Below are positions 47,283-60,518 of a DNA stretch of 64,000 nucleotides, piece after piece. The notes under the pieces were generated by a model, which worked only from the letters and a program-made list of their open reading frames with translations, searched no databases and was not told the origin of the DNA. The number at the start of each line of letters is the position of its first letter. The first letter of the stretch is position 1. This DNA is from Cercis canadensis (Eukaryota; Streptophyta; Magnoliopsida; Fabales; Fabaceae): contig QAOA01006081.1 of the NCBI GenBank assembly GCA_003255065.1, positions 614,687-678,686 of the forward strand. The letters are read 5' to 3'. The position numbers were made by a program, and so were the translations under genes.

Positions 47283-49420
47283 CTGATCTATGCTCTTTCT
47301 TCTTCCTGCACCCTCCTAATTAAATTGGCTATCATCTGCTACTTACTATACACAAACACAAACTGCCTCTCTATCTCTCTATATAAGGTAGTTCTAGTGT
47401 TACGCAAAAAGACGCCAGCAGAGAAAGCAGCCAATACCCATTAATTCACATGTATAATTGTGTGCATGAAAAATCATAGTAAATGGTCCTCTGCTCTTTT
47501 TACAAGTGTGCGACTGTGTTCTATGTTTTTGAACAGACATGATAAGTTTGCCAGAGTGGTCCTCAGTTTTCAACAGTTACAAGCAGCTAGCTTCACAAGT
47601 CACAACATACACTTATCTAGTTCCCTTCTCCTCTTTCAAATTTCAAACATATCTTATCTCTACATTTAAATCATGTGTTATCTTGTATGTACTAATTAAA
47701 GGTTTTCATCTACTCTTTTTTTATTTCATTTTCTTCTTTGCCCTCTCCAACGAATTCACCTTTCAATCATGTCATCTGATGTACTAATTAGCCAACTCTT
47801 GTAGTTTTCGATAGTCTTTATTGATCAATTCTCACCGTTTGGTTGATTGCTCGGGCAGATCTGTGACTGAGGTCCATACACGCATTCATTCCAATATTAA
47901 AAATTATAAACATATATATATATATATATACATACGCACACAATGAATTGGATTTGGAGCGGTTCAAATAAAACTGGGCCCTTCTTTTATTTGTTATTGT
48001 TGCTGCAGTGATGATGTTCATACTTGATACTCGTATGGCTTCATTAATGGGACGATAGCCCTTCAATCAAGAGGAATCTGTTTCGCATTTATGAATCCAG
48101 AACATTCTTCCAATCCCAAATTGCCAGCATACATACTCTTGTCCTTTCTATTATCTTCTCAAATGGGAGTGGAAGTCAATAACACTTGGCATTCTGTTAC
48201 CGAGCAATTTCATTTACTTATCACAACTATTAATACACAATGGATATTATTAAATTGTATTCTTTCTGTAATCAGTCCACGCACTATCCTACAAAAAGAT
48301 TCGATCTATGCAAACCAAACCATTTTTGTTTAGTTTTGAATGCCACATTTTCATCCACTGCTGCATCCGATGAGGGTCAAGCTCTGTTCAAGATCATAGT
48401 CCCTAAAGACTCAGATATCAGATTCAGATAAGTACTAACACCACATGAAGTGATGAGCAGAAAAGTAAATTGGCTTATCAACATGTTTTGACAGCTACCT
48501 TTCGCCCTTTGCTGGCATGTTAACATATATTAGATAGATAGTAATTAGGAAAGGAGTGAGAATTGCATTTATTCTCCCAACCCTTTGTCGTTTTCCGGTT
48601 CTCAAACTCAGATTAAGAATCGGACTTGAACCATATGAATGAAATGATTTTGTGTCCAAGCAGTGAATCAATGGCGGTGTGAATTTGAAGCCGAGGCCAA
48701 TTGGACGGTCAGCACACGCTATACCATTAAAGCCAACAAGTACCATGTTATCTAATCATGGTATAAATATTTTTTAATGCACAAGAGTCAAGACTGCCTA
48801 TTTTATAGAAAAATATGGTTTACCATCAATTTTTTTTTTTCAATAATAAAGTAAAGATTTTTTATTTGTGTGTTAACATAAAAATATATTTAAACTTATT
48901 TTTAAGTAAATACTTGCTACACAGTGAAATATAATAAAAATATCTCTTGATACTAAGTGGTTATCATGTTTAAATAAAATATTACATACATAAATGAAAT
49001 AATCATATAGCATTGAAGGATATTTTTGACATTTTACATAATATGACAATACCTTCTTTTAGAAATGAGGGGAATAATATTTTTTAATATACACTATTAT
49101 ATTATTTAACATCCTAGTTAGTAACCTGTTGGGTTGGTCTTGACAAGGATTTGTAGCAAAATCGTAATAAATGATGCCAATTGTGATATCAACTTTCCTT
49201 GTTAGTACTCTGGCTCAAGTCACTCACCCTTTTTTTTTCTTGGGCGAGGGTCACAAAGTCATTCCAATGTTGCGCATCCAAAGTCCAGCTTTTATGGCCC
49301 AATAAAAGAGTCCAACTCCAATAAAATATTGAAATTCCTGAACCAATGCATAACGGGCATCAATGGGCTTACAAGGGTTTAGTTTTTTCCTCCTCATTGG
49401 TTGAATGGTTGGTACTTGGT
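47283..49420. other. Intergenic DNA, MYB promoter side
   Basis: Promoter region of the minus-strand MYB gene and spacer. A (TA)n tract lies near 47911-47930. Open frames at 47460-48431 and 48495-48746 have no domains. I saw no transposon directly upstream of the MYB start. Confidence 0.55.
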
Positions 49421-50028
49421 AGAGTCTCTATTTTTATTACCGACTTTCTCACAGTCACATATGTGATATTTATCTAACATAACAGCATACATAGAAACAT
49501 TAAATTTTGACAGTTTATTTTTATAATCAAAATTACTTCTTTTTTACTTATTATTTTTATTTTTAAAAAAAGATTATGTAGATAGTAGTGTCGTATTACG
49601 GAAGGAAAACAAAGAGATTTTGGCTTCATGTGTGCTGAGTGTTGACTTGTGGACGTCATTTTGTCAAACTTAGGCTGTGTTTAGGTATGGAGTGGTCCCC
49701 ACTTATGTAATCCTTGTCTTGAAAAACCCGTTCATCGCACAGAAACCATAGCTGATAGGTGTTCAAAGTCAATATCTGGACAACAAATCACTTCACGAAC
49801 CATGCTGTGTTTCGCCTTCCCGCGGATCCCACACTGCAAGATGCAGTGCTCCAAGTCCAACCCTCAACTTTTAATCGTTTTAATTTCAAGTCGTAATGGT
49901 TTGCAAAAGTATAAGTCAGTTACCAAACACTGCTTTCATGTGATGGTTTGCAGAAACAGACAGAGACGTAGTCGCCAGTCAAGCCGATGATGGAGGAGTC
50001 AGGAGTCAACACTGACTTAATTCTCTAT

Positions 50029-50458
50029 CGGGTAGTGCTATACTACACCCCCTGATGGTGACTTGTTTACCTTTTTTCTGATTTTGCAGGTTTTTGCAAG
50101 TTTTTGTCTAATGTAAATGTAAGTGGAACCGGTGGTGACAAGTTTTCGTAATTATAAAACTGGCTGTTGACAACTTTTCGTAATTATAAAAGAGGAACCA
50201 AACTTCTTCATATTTACAAAGTTAGCCATTCAATTTTTTTAGCTGCTCATTTAATGCCCAGCTCCAGCTGCCCATTTGTCCAGCTCCAGCTGAGTAAAAC
50301 GCAGCTGCCCAGTGCATACAAAACGACGTCGCTGAAAGTGAGCCCTAACAAATTCGTTCTTCCTCTTCCTCTTCCTCTTTGCTGAAGGTGAGCCCTAACA
50401 TATTGGTTATCCCTAACTCCAGTTTGCCTTCCGGATATACTTCTCCTTCTCCCCCTCT
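50029..50458. other. Sequence between the 608-bp copies
   Basis: About 430 bp with internal short repeats: GTTGACAAGTTTTCGTAATTATAAAA-like phrases occur twice near 50135-50190, CAGCTCCAGCTG phrases near 50260-50295, and GTGAGCCCTAACA twice (50338 and 50389). No coding domain. It ends at the N gap. Confidence 0.6.
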
Positions 50459-50604
50459 NNNNNNNNNNNNNNNNNNNNNNNNNNNNNNNNNNNNNNNNNN
50501 NNNNNNNNNNNNNNNNNNNNNNNNNNNNNNNNNNNNNNNNNNNNNNNNNNNNNNNNNNNNNNNNNNNNNNNNNNNNNNNNNNNNNNNNNNNNNNNNNNNN
50601 NNNN
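50459..50604. other. Assembly gap (146 Ns)
   Basis: Run of 146 unknown bases, directly followed by the second copy of the 608-bp segment. Confidence 0.99.
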
Positions 50605-51212
50605 AGAGTCTCTATTTTTATTACCGACTTTCTCACAGTCACATATGTGATATTTATCTAACATAACAGCATACATAGAAACATTAAATTTTGACAGTTT
50701 ATTTTTATAATCAAAATTACTTCTTTTTTACTTATTATTTTTATTTTTAAAAAAAGATTATGTAGATAGTAGTGTCGTATTACGGAAGGAAAACAAAGAG
50801 ATTTTGGCTTCATGTGTGCTGAGTGTTGACTTGTGGACGTCATTTTGTCAAACTTAGGCTGTGTTTAGGTATGGAGTGGTCCCCACTTATGTAATCCTTG
50901 TCTTGAAAAACCCGTTCATCGCACAGAAACCATAGCTGATAGGTGTTCAAAGTCAATATCTGGACAACAAATCACTTCACGAACCATGCTGTGTTTCGCC
51001 TTCCCGCGGATCCCACACTGCAAGATGCAGTGCTCCAAGTCCAACCCTCAACTTTTAATCGTTTTAATTTCAAGTCGTAATGGTTTGCAAAAGTATAAGT
51101 CAGTTACCAAACACTGCTTTCATGTGATGGTTTGCAGAAACAGACAGAGACGTAGTCGCCAGTCAAGCCGATGATGGAGGAGTCAGGAGTCAACACTGAC
51201 TTAATTCTCTAT

Positions 51213-51441
51213 TACTCAACACTCACTTCGGATAATACCATTTACAACTTGTTTTCTTCCTAAAAAAAATTCAGTGAACCAATGAGCCGAGAGTAGGGAA
51301 GAAAAGGGTTTTACTATTTCACCCTTGATGACTAATAGTGATTTACTTGTTACATATTATTTAAATTTAATTAAGTGTGTAAATATTATTATTTTTTGAA
51401 TAAAAAGTTGTAAAATATATTTAAAGAAAGAATCTTCATAC

Positions 51442-51490
<49 letters not shown>

Positions 51491-52475
51491 AAAAAAAAAA
51501 AAAAAAAAAAAGAATAAAGAAACGACGATACCTTAGCTGATCTGGATAAAAGGATGAGATGTGGCATTACCCGGATGTAAGTTGAAGTTAGAAAACGAAA
51601 AGTAGAGGGACTTTTCTGCGAGGTTTGCGCGTAAAAACACAGGGATCGTTTTAGACTTTTAGTGTAAGCAGGAGACAGGGGAAAGAGGGGCAGTTTGGCA
51701 GCAGCCATTTTTATCCAAATTCCAAGCTTTTTCAGATTGGTCATATTCTTGCACAGTAACACACACCACCTACTTTTCAGTAACAGTTGCTCGTTTACTA
51801 AATTCCCTTCCCCAAATCTAGGTACAAAGCTTAAAGCTCCCCCTATTCCTTGCCCTGTCCTTTCCTCATTTCTCATTCCCATTAATTCAATTACTCCAAT
51901 AGTCCATACCCATATACATCATCAACTACCACACTAGAGCAAAAGCAAAAGCATAACACAAGCATATCTTCCATCTCCATCTTCAACCACTATATATATA
52001 TTTTTTAATTTTATTATTATCTTTTCTATTACTCCACTGATTGTCTATTTGGAAATTTACTAGAAAGGAGAAAATCAATGCCCCTGCCTTATTACACCGG
52101 CAGCAGCAAGAGGCCCTGTTTTCTGCTTCTTCAGTACTCTGTTCTGTTTCCTTTCTATCTACTATCATAAAGCAAGTAAAAGCTTTATTAACCACAACTT
52201 TCTCGATTTTCAGATTCTTTTCTCCTCTAAAAATTCTGAGCAAACAATTTATAGGCCCCTCAGGTTTTTGGGGAAACCCACCCCCACCCCCCCAAGAGCA
52301 GATCTTGTTCAGTTAGCCTTTTCGCTCCCATTGTTTCTTTCGAACAGCAACAGCACTCGAACCCCACCTATATCCGTAGGAAAAACAAGCACCTTTTCCT
52401 CATCATTCTCGCGTCTCTTCATTTTGCTCGCTCCCTTGGGATTCTGGATCTTGGCCTTTGCTTTTACACACTAAA
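51213..52475. other. Intergenic DNA and promoter of the RIN4-like gene
   Basis: Contains a long poly(A) tract (51445-51511, interrupted by CC), which may be the tail of an old retroposed sequence or simple slippage. The minus-strand open frame 51436-51882 is largely translation of this tract and is not supported. The last 400 bp are pyrimidine-rich and probably hold the RIN4-like 5' leader. Confidence 0.55.
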
Positions 52476-53756
52476 ATGGATGTAAGTTCCTTTTCAATTC
52501 CTTGTCTTTTTTTGTTTTTTCATTTTAGAACAAAAAAAAGAAGATTTTTTGGATTGGTAATGATTGATGTTTGATAATTGATAGGAATGCAAGAGAAGCG
52601 GTCAGATGCAAATACCAGCGTTTGGGAATTGGGATTACGCGAATGAGTTGCCAATCACTCAGTATTTCGAGTGTGCGAGACAGGCGGGTCTGGTTCGTTA
52701 CAGTTCCTCCTCCGGTGAAAGTGATCCTTACGTGGGAGGCGATCGCGACCTTTACGCTCTTGATTTCAAGAAACCTGTTCCTGTTCCTTCCGCTCTCATA
52801 AAGGTTTCTTTTTACCTTCTTCTTTCATCATCCACTCCCATCTTCTTACTCTCCTTCTTCTTCTGAGAATGAAATTCTTAATGCATTTAGCTCTGTTATT
52901 ATCTAAAACTCAGTAAGTAGTCACTATTCAATGTTATCTGCTGCTTAAAAGGACTCTGATAAATAGCCTCATTCTCTGTTTTTAAATTTTTTTTTCTGTA
53001 TTTTGATCAGCAGTTTATTCAAACTTGAAAGCGTAAGGAAAGAATGATGAACATTTGGGTGTGGTTTGTTTGTCATTTCTGTTCCAGACGTAAAAGATAG
53101 ATATAATTTTTAAGAAGAAGCAAAAGGATGATGTTGTTTTATTCATCTGGAATTTGATTTCATTTGAGTATATAATATGTGGTGTGGTGGTTGAAATAGG
53201 AAAAGCACATGGGATGGGGTTTGGTGGGTGTAGTCACTAGTCAGTCAGTGTACACAAACATAGAAAATTTGAGGATTGAGAATGGCATTATGCATGATTC
53301 AAAGGTATGGATGGATTGAGTTTGACATGTGTGGAAATTTGTTTGTTTTGGCGGTGCTGCGTGCACTGCAGACCACAAGGAATAGGGAAAAGCGGTGGCC
53401 GCAAGTCAAAGAAAAAGAAAATATGAAAAAGCAAGGGAACCGGAAGGTGTGCGACGTGACGGAACCGCCAAGGAAGCCCATTACTATTAGCAAGACTAAG
53501 AACGACACCGTTCCGCGATCTCCTCCGCCTCATCGTCCTCGATTGCCTCCCAAGCCTGTTGACGAAGATCTTTATAAGATCCCTCCTGAACTCCTCCACA
53601 CAACTAAGCGGGTGTGTTGTGTTGGCTTCCCACTTATAAATTGGTTTCCAATTTTTTTAATTAATTACAACTAATATGTGATTGGTTTTGAATTTGCAGA
53701 AGAAAATGCTGGGATTCATTTCAAAGTGTCTGGTACCTGCTGCTTGCGTCTCATGA
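52476..53756 (+). CDS. RIN4/NOI-domain protein
   Basis: Four exons, 52476-52481, 52585-52803, 53372-53611 and 53700-53756, give 174 codons (173 aa) in phase. The first exon is only ATGGAT, so the start depends on a 6-nt coding exon followed by GTAAGT. One NOI (AvrRpt2-cleavage-site) domain lies near the N-terminus: the core IPAFGNWD corresponds to the PxFGxW cleavage motif, followed by ITQYFECARQAG. The middle is rich in Lys/Pro (PRKPITISKTK, PPPHRPRLPPKP). The C-terminus, SKCLVPAACVS, has two Cys suited to palmitoylation and membrane attachment, as in RIN4. RIN4 itself has two NOI domains and regulates basal immunity at the plasma membrane as a target of bacterial effectors; this protein has only one, like many NOI-family members. 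Role in immunity is inferred. Confidence 0.88.
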
Positions 53757-56700
53757 GAAATTCTAATTGCCAGTTAGAAACAGAATCCAACACTTTGAAG
53801 AGTTACAGAGGGAATGTATGAGGAAGTGTTTATTTATTAGTAGTAACACTGGCGATGTCTCAATCACATTTTGATGTTGAGGATCAATCTCATTCTTTCT
53901 TTTTTTAATTAATTTTCTTCGTTTCTACAACTAGTCCTCACTGCTTGCAATTGCAATTAATGTGTTTGAATCCTCAACTTGGTGAAATTTGTGTTTTGCT
54001 AAAGTAATTTTCAAGTAACTAGCAACTTTTTTACTTTTTAACTTTATGTAAAAGAAAACTTATTGAATAATGAGATTTTTAAAAAAGTATTCCCATATTA
54101 CTCATCCAATCAAAATTTACTTCTATGCACATGTTGTTTATGTTGGATGTAGTTTTTATTATATTTTCAAATTAATTATAATTTGTAGAAAACCGTATGA
54201 TAAAACTTAAATAAAAGTAAGCCCATTAATATTTACTATTTAATAGCGCGACTGAGAGAGTTGTATGCCTCAGGGCTCAGGCCATCAATTCACGATGACT
54301 CAAATTTTAACTAATCTTGATTCTCAAAAAAAAATCAAAGACTGTGTGTTGATTTACAATGGGCTAACTCTTCAAGTATTCGCCATATAAAACTTGATTT
54401 TGGGCCTAGATGAATTAAAACAAACAAACAAACAATGAAGGCCTGAAAGACTGCGGCGTGGACCTCCACAAAGTCGCTTGAAAGTTGAAACTGAGTGGTG
54501 ATCTGAAACTTCCCGAGTTGCTTTTGGCATGTGTTATTCATAATTTTATCAGAAAAAAAAAATAGTTATTCATAATTTGTATACAGCTTTTTTTTTTTTA
54601 TTATTTAATTGGATGATACATCTTGTGACAATGTCAAGTAATAATAACATAAGAAAAATACGAGCTCGTTAACATATGGCTAGTGGCCTTAATAGGATCA
54701 TATAATCCGAAACCCAAAACCACTAGTGTTAGGCTAAACCAGGGAATTAAGGTCCAAAACCATATGATATTGGTGGACCATCTCTCTTGCATTTGATTGC
54801 TGAATAAAAAATCTCTCTTGTATTTGCCTATTTGATTGTTGATTTGAGCATCCTCTGCTGTTAGCTTGTCAAACTGAAAAGAGGATCCGCCCCCATTTCG
54901 TAAGGACCAGATAACTGAACTGAAAGACAAGGCCCTAAAGGGGGGAGAAAGGTGTTTAAACACTAAATACAGAGATGCATGCAGAAAATTTTAGTGATAC
55001 GGAGAAATTTGATGTAAGTTTAATTTATGGTCCCAAATTTTGAACTCTAGTCAGCCGCTGGTGCTTTTAAATGGTTAAGAGGAAAAAGGGGACGTAAATA
55101 ATATATATTTATAAATTATTTACATGGATATTTTTCAAATAATTTATCTAAAGAATATAATTTTAATTATTTTATTATTTGTCATTCGTAAGAGAGAATA
55201 CGTTATACATAAATAGAGTGTGTATCTACTAAAAATGCTATAAAACATGTTTAAAAATCGCGTGGTCACTGTTTAAAAAGACTGTTGGAATATTTATAAA
55301 AATTGAATACGTGGTAGAGTGAGAGACATTCACATTTTAGCTTATAAAGCGTGTTCACCACTTTTGTTTTTTTTAAAGTGTATCACGTTTTAGCCATGTA
55401 TAACGTGTTCAATTTGAACTCGCTTTATAGGCTAAAACATGAGCACATTTTTACATTGCATGAATATGTTTTATGCTTTTGGAAGATAAAAAGTGTTTTA
55501 ATTGAACATGCTTTAGTTTTTAAGACGTGTTCTCTCTTATATATAAAAAATAATAAAATATTTAAAATTATCAATTTTATGTAAATAATTTAAAAACTTT
55601 CACTTTTACATAAATAATTTACAAATATTCACTTTTACGTAAGTAATTTATAAATATGTATTATTGAGTTCAATTTACCAAAAAAGGTGTCCTATGCATT
55701 CAATATAATTTAAACACATCCCTTTCAACTGAGATCCACATTCACACCCTTCCTTAAGGTGAAATGTTATTATCTCCTACTTACTAGCTAGGCTCTAGCC
55801 CTGAGGTGAAATGTCATTTCATTAATAAAGATTCCTCTGGTTTCCTTGTTCGGCCATGAAAATAGAGGTTCATGGCCTTGGGCAGCAATAATGGTGCTCA
55901 ACGTTTAGCGGTGGAGCCCATGAAGGACACGATGATGGTTCACAAATCACAATGGCATTTAGTGAACAGTGGTTGGCGTTTTTATATTGCCCACAAAAAG
56001 GACGTTGCAATTGCAAATTCCTTTGGTTTTGTCTTGTACAGTGTACACCGATTTTATCCACCGTCATCCTTTGGGATTGAATTATATATGCGGTTGATGT
56101 TTACTGTTGATATTGCAAGTTCCCCAACCTCTGCCCCAACCTCTGCAGTTTGTAACAAGACCTTGTTTGCCTATTTTTTTTTTCCTAATGCAATGTTGTT
56201 TGAATGATTATCATTCATTATGACTAATATATCGTAATTAAAGCTCATGCTACAATAATATACTATATTAGGACAGCGTGACTAATCATTTTGTGTGTTG
56301 TCTCTGTCGTTCGAGGCATTAAAACAGAGGCATTTATCTTACTTGACTCATCTTCAATCATTCTCGATGTGACGAAATAAGAGTTTTTAACTATTAACAC
56401 AATTCTTATACCTAAACTCAGATGAAATAACCTTTATAACTATGCATAATTGAACATGCAAATAGAAAGCATTGTGATTCTAAGAATGTGTTGAGATTGG
56501 GGGTGGTCAGGAACAAGCAAATGGTCTGTTTTTGCTTGTGTGAAAAGACCTATGATGGAATAATGAGTCAGCAGATTATTAAGATTCTCAATTGGGCATG
56601 ACTCACTTAAATATTCTTCCCTTCTGTGGTGGGTGGGCATATAACCATACACACGCATATAAAAACAAGGCTGGAGTTATGGTTTTAACACATTCTTCTC

Positions 56701-57272
56701 GGTTCAAATTATGACAAACATAATCTTTTTTTGGGGCAATCTCTGCCAGAAAACTGGTGGGTTAAACAAAGAAAATTTGTCAAAAGGAGGATTACGGTGC
56801 CGACACTTTTTAAAGGTTGGCTCGTTGCTGGGAAAGAAAACAAAGGGAGACCCTACACACCCTTCTATCACGCTTTAATTCGGTAACCCATATCTCTACT
56901 CCAAGATACCACCAATATCATAATATAATATAATAGTGCACACCAATAAAATGCAAACAGACCAATGTCGGCGCTCGAAATTGGTAGGCTAAGTGACATA
57001 AAGTAGTTATAAATAAACTACACATGTCAAAAGAACAATCAACGAGAGATAAAATGCAATCTTCGGTAAAGAAGAGGGCTTTTCGAAAAGGAGAAAAGGA
57101 AAAATGAAAGTACTTTGCTTATTCATATCCCCGATTGCTTCTGATTGTTATGTACTGGTGCAGGCCCAAGTCCAACGCAGGTAATATATGAATTTTACTT
57201 TTCCCTTTTTACAGAACCACATGAGAAATTTATTTACAAGAGATAGATTGGAATTTTCAAGGCTTTATTTCA
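53757..57272. other. Intergenic DNA between RIN4-like and PUB9-like genes
   Basis: About 3.5 kb. It includes a possible diverged foldback element (55106-55650, listed separately). Open frames at 54634-54963 (minus, no ATG) and 55872-56207 (plus, ATG, 111 codons) show no domain I recognise. The end near 57272 is the 3' side of the PUB9-like gene. Confidence 0.5.
55106..55650. repeat. Possible diverged foldback element with GTG-TTCAC units
   Basis: The left side has ATAAATTATTTACATGGATAT and the right side has repeated CTTTTACGTAAGTAATTTAT-like phrases in opposite orientation. Between them are copies of units such as AAAGCGTGTTCACC, TATCACGTTTTAGCC and GGCTAAAACATGAGCAC. The wording resembles the GTCACGGTTTTGGCTAAAG units of the two MULEs in this window, but I found no clean ends or target-site duplication. 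Confidence 0.35.
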
Positions 57273-59437
57273 CTAAGCAGTGTGTGTTAAGGAGGGAGAT
57301 TTATTGAGTCTGTCAAGAATACCATTAGCCTTCCTTTTGGCCCTTGAAGTTCCACTTTGAGCAAGCTTAGAAAGTGTGCCGTTGGCCTTTTCATCTTCCC
57401 TAATTTCCTTCCATTTTGTTCTATCGTTGAAACAGATTGTATGTAGTATTGCAACACAGTTTTCCTTGCTTCGTTCGGACGTGCTCTCCCTTATAACACT
57501 GAGCAAGAAGGGGACAGCACCGAGATCACCCATTTCTTCAACAGCCTTTGGATGGCTAGAGAGGAGAGCCAGTATAGCCAACAATTCATCAACTAGAATG
57601 TGGTCCATGATCTTGTTCAGGATAACCTGGACTGCCCCTTCGCGGACGGTCCTCCCTTTATTTTCATGCACAAGACAAAGGCTGAATATGGCTGAGGCCG
57701 CATCTTTCATGGCCAATGGATGTCCCTCCTCTAAAAGGTCAATCAAATGTTTAATAGCTTCAGATTTTCCAATGAGGTGCTTGTTGGTATCAAAAGCTGA
57801 TAATGTGAAAATAGCTGCAGCAGCATTGCTTCTTGTTTGAATGGTTCCAGATTTCAAGGAATCAATTAGCAGAGGGATGATCATTGGATCCTCTGCAAAT
57901 CTTTTCTTATTGTCATCATGAATTGACAGATTTAGAACAGTTGTGATCAAGTCCTCGTGGAGCTCAGGATGTATATATGCCGTGCCAGGTGATAATGGAC
58001 TCAGCAACTGTGGAATCACATCACTGGACTCCCCAAAAAGGGTTCGAAATGAAGGCATTCGTTTTGTTAGCTGCCGAAGCTCTTTTGCAGCTTCTTTCTG
58101 ATAGGGAACAGACAATGACAACTTAGAAAGCAATGAATTCAAATGGTCTCTGTCTGCATCAGTTATCACTTCTTCATCAATGTCCCGAGCAGGTTTTGGC
58201 AGCTCAATGCCACGCTCCTTGCACCACTGTGAAATCATGTCTCGGACTAAGTAATTGGGAGTAAGGATGGAGTGAGAGAGGACTTGCTGGGTTTGAGGGC
58301 ATGTTCTGTGCCCTTCATTCAACCACCTCTGGATGAACGGTCGATCATAAGTCTGCAACATATAGACATGAATTCAGGAAAACAACAATAACGAGTAACA
58401 TTATGAGAGACACAACAACTTTTTAGATACTTAGCAACATCAACTTCCTAGCAATAACATTAACAATTCGCTGATAACACACCACTTAGGAAAACAACAA
58501 ACATGAAACTTAATTATCTCAATCTCCAAACGAGCCACAGTTAAATAACTACATGACTAACCAGAAGCAACATGGAGATGGTCGTATTTTAACCCAGTGA
58601 ACCATCGACAGAAAAATATTTGGAAGGGAAAAAAAACTGGTGTTGAACACTCAATCGAAGGTTAAAGCACTGTAATTTGAACAATCCCTTCACTGTTAAA
58701 AAAGCCAAAAGAACATGAATTGTTAGAGTTGCAAGAAGAAAAGTAAACCAGTATGTTCCTGTGCGTGGTAAGTATACACTCAATAGTAGCATATTCAAGT
58801 CAATTATATCAGAGGATTTTTCAGAGGCAATTAAATTAGATTTCAGTTGAAATCCTCAGCCAAGAAGTAACAGTCCAGTCTAAGATTTCAAGACCAGAAT
58901 TCTTATAATGAATCGCCACCACAAACAACATTCATAGAGAATCTAATTTAAGGAATGACATAAGTTACAATCCCAGATAAAAAAGAAGCAATAAGTGCTC
59001 TGATATTTGAGGCTGGCCTGGCCTGGCCTGGCCTGGTTAAAGTACTATATCACCAATCCAAGCAGGATTCATAAAAGAGAAACATATAGAAAAGAAAGAG
59101 AATATGCAGGAAAAATAATAAGAATAATAATATCAAGAGGATTACAAAAATACTAGAATAAATTCAAAAGTGTAACCTGTCCAGTAGCCAAGATAACAGG
59201 ATCCCTCATCAACTCTCTTGAAATAGGGCAGCGAAATTCCGGAGGAACGGCTAATTCATCCAATTTCTGAGAGAGAGACCTCTTTAATTTCAAATCCTTC
59301 AGAGCAGATAGTGTTCTAATAGCTTCGTCGGCGGCCTCTACCGGAAAATCATCGTCGTCTACGATAATATTTACGAGTCCCCGCAATTTGTCCTTCAACT
59401 CCAAGGCCTTTGCCTCGTTTTCCGCTGTCTTGGCCAT
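57273..59437 (-). CDS. U-box/ARM-repeat E3 ubiquitin ligase, PUB9-like
   Basis: Two exons, 59437-59177 and 58352-57273, give 447 codons (446 aa) in phase. The start MAKTAENEAKALELK at 59437 matches the PUB9 start; the upstream open frame has no reason to be used. The U-box spans about residues 68-141: VPPEFRCPISRELMRDPVIL, ATGQ/TYDRPFIQRWL across the intron, TCPQTQQVL. Armadillo repeats follow (TTVLNLSIHDDNKKRF, RSNAAAAIFTLSAFDTNKHL, KDAASAIFSLCLVHENK, CVAILHTICFNDRTKWKEI), ending KANGILDRL then LTHTA, which is very like Arabidopsis PUB9. U-box proteins recruit E2 enzymes; ARM repeats bind targets, often receptor-kinase domains. PUB9 has been linked to ABA and S-receptor-kinase-like signalling. 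The intron carries a (CTGGC)n microsatellite near 59013-59036. Confidence 0.94.
59013..59036. repeat. (CTGGC)n microsatellite in PUB9-like intron
   Basis: About five tandem copies of a CTGGC pentamer within the only intron of the PUB9-like gene. Confidence 0.9.
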
Positions 59438-60518
59438 TAGCAGCACAACAGAATTGCCGATAAGAAACCGAAATTCAGATAAGATGGAGAAAGTAATCAA
59501 ACAGGATCACCAAGTAAGAGATAATGGTGGATAAATAGAAGGAGATTGGGGATTCTAGTAAAATCCTCCTTCATTTTCCCTGCGCTTCTTTCTTTCTTTC
59601 TTGCTTTCTTCTTTATTTTTCTTTTCTTTCTATATTTTCTCAGGGAATAAGGTTTTTCTTGAGACCAAAATTTTGGTCTACATACACATGCCACAAAATT
59701 AGTCTTCCACTACCACTACTACTACTACTACTCTCTCTCTCTCATGAGAACTGAGAAGTATCATAACATATAGCCACCTAGTTCCAAAGGGCGCCTTCGG
59801 ATCCAAGCTCACTAGGATGTACTTTCTAATTTCCCCACCCATTTTAATAGAGAAAATTATGTTTTTGCACACTAACGCTTTAAAAATTTTGAATCATATA
59901 AAATAATTTAATTACTAATTACAGAGACGTAAATTAATAATCAAAAGTATATACAAGTTAAATAATTCTCAGATAGTGACATCAATGATAAAGCAATTAT
60001 GTAATATTATACAATAGATAAACTTACCTTCAGTGAAAACGGATAAATGTTTTTTTTTTTTTTAACAAAAAAGACTTCACATAAGTTATATTATCGAACC
60101 CCATTAAAAAAAGTTTTATTATGTAAAATAAAAATAGCAGGCAAAATTTAATCTCCTAGGCTTTGATTTGGAGTCAATGTAAACATATTCTAACAACGTG
60201 TTGTCCCCCTCAAAGAAAAAATAAAAATGAAGTGCATATGGTCATAATAATTGATATAAAATAATGAAATGATTCAATAATAGATGAAAATCTAAGCTAT
60301 TAATTTTTATTTTTGGTGAAGAAACTACTCTAATAAAAAGAAAAAGTCATCCAATCAAGCTTCTAAAGTACATAATGTGTTTGGGGAAATCCTGTTACTC
60401 TTATTTAATAAGGAGATAAAAAAGAAAAACATTTTATCTTTGAATAAAAGCGGATGATTCTTGGAAATTTTGTTGATGTGCAGGAGTACGAATAGTTAAA
60501 TACCATGGCCATTTGTTC
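59438..60518. other. Promoter of the PUB9-like gene and spacer
   Basis: Includes (ACT)n followed by (CT)n microsatellite DNA at about 59709-59743 and AT-rich spacer. Ends with the target-site duplication of the second MULE (60510-60518). No coding exon seen. Confidence 0.6.

Larger units (their letters stand above)
49421..51212. repeat. 608-bp direct duplication around an N gap
   Basis: Bases 49421-50028 and 50605-51212 are two copies of the same 608-bp segment; I noticed no differences. They are separated by about 430 bp of other sequence (50029-50458) and the N gap. Unlike the two other N-flanking duplications, unique sequence lies between them, so a true tandem or segmental duplication is possible as well as an assembly fault. 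Confidence 0.85.

Noticed and set aside
51436..51882. Minus-strand 148-codon frame
   Set aside because: Its C-terminal third is poly-Phe from a poly(A) tract and the rest has no domain.
54634..54963. Minus-strand frame with a hydrophobic C-terminus
   Set aside because: No ATG at its start, no recognised family and no linked exon.
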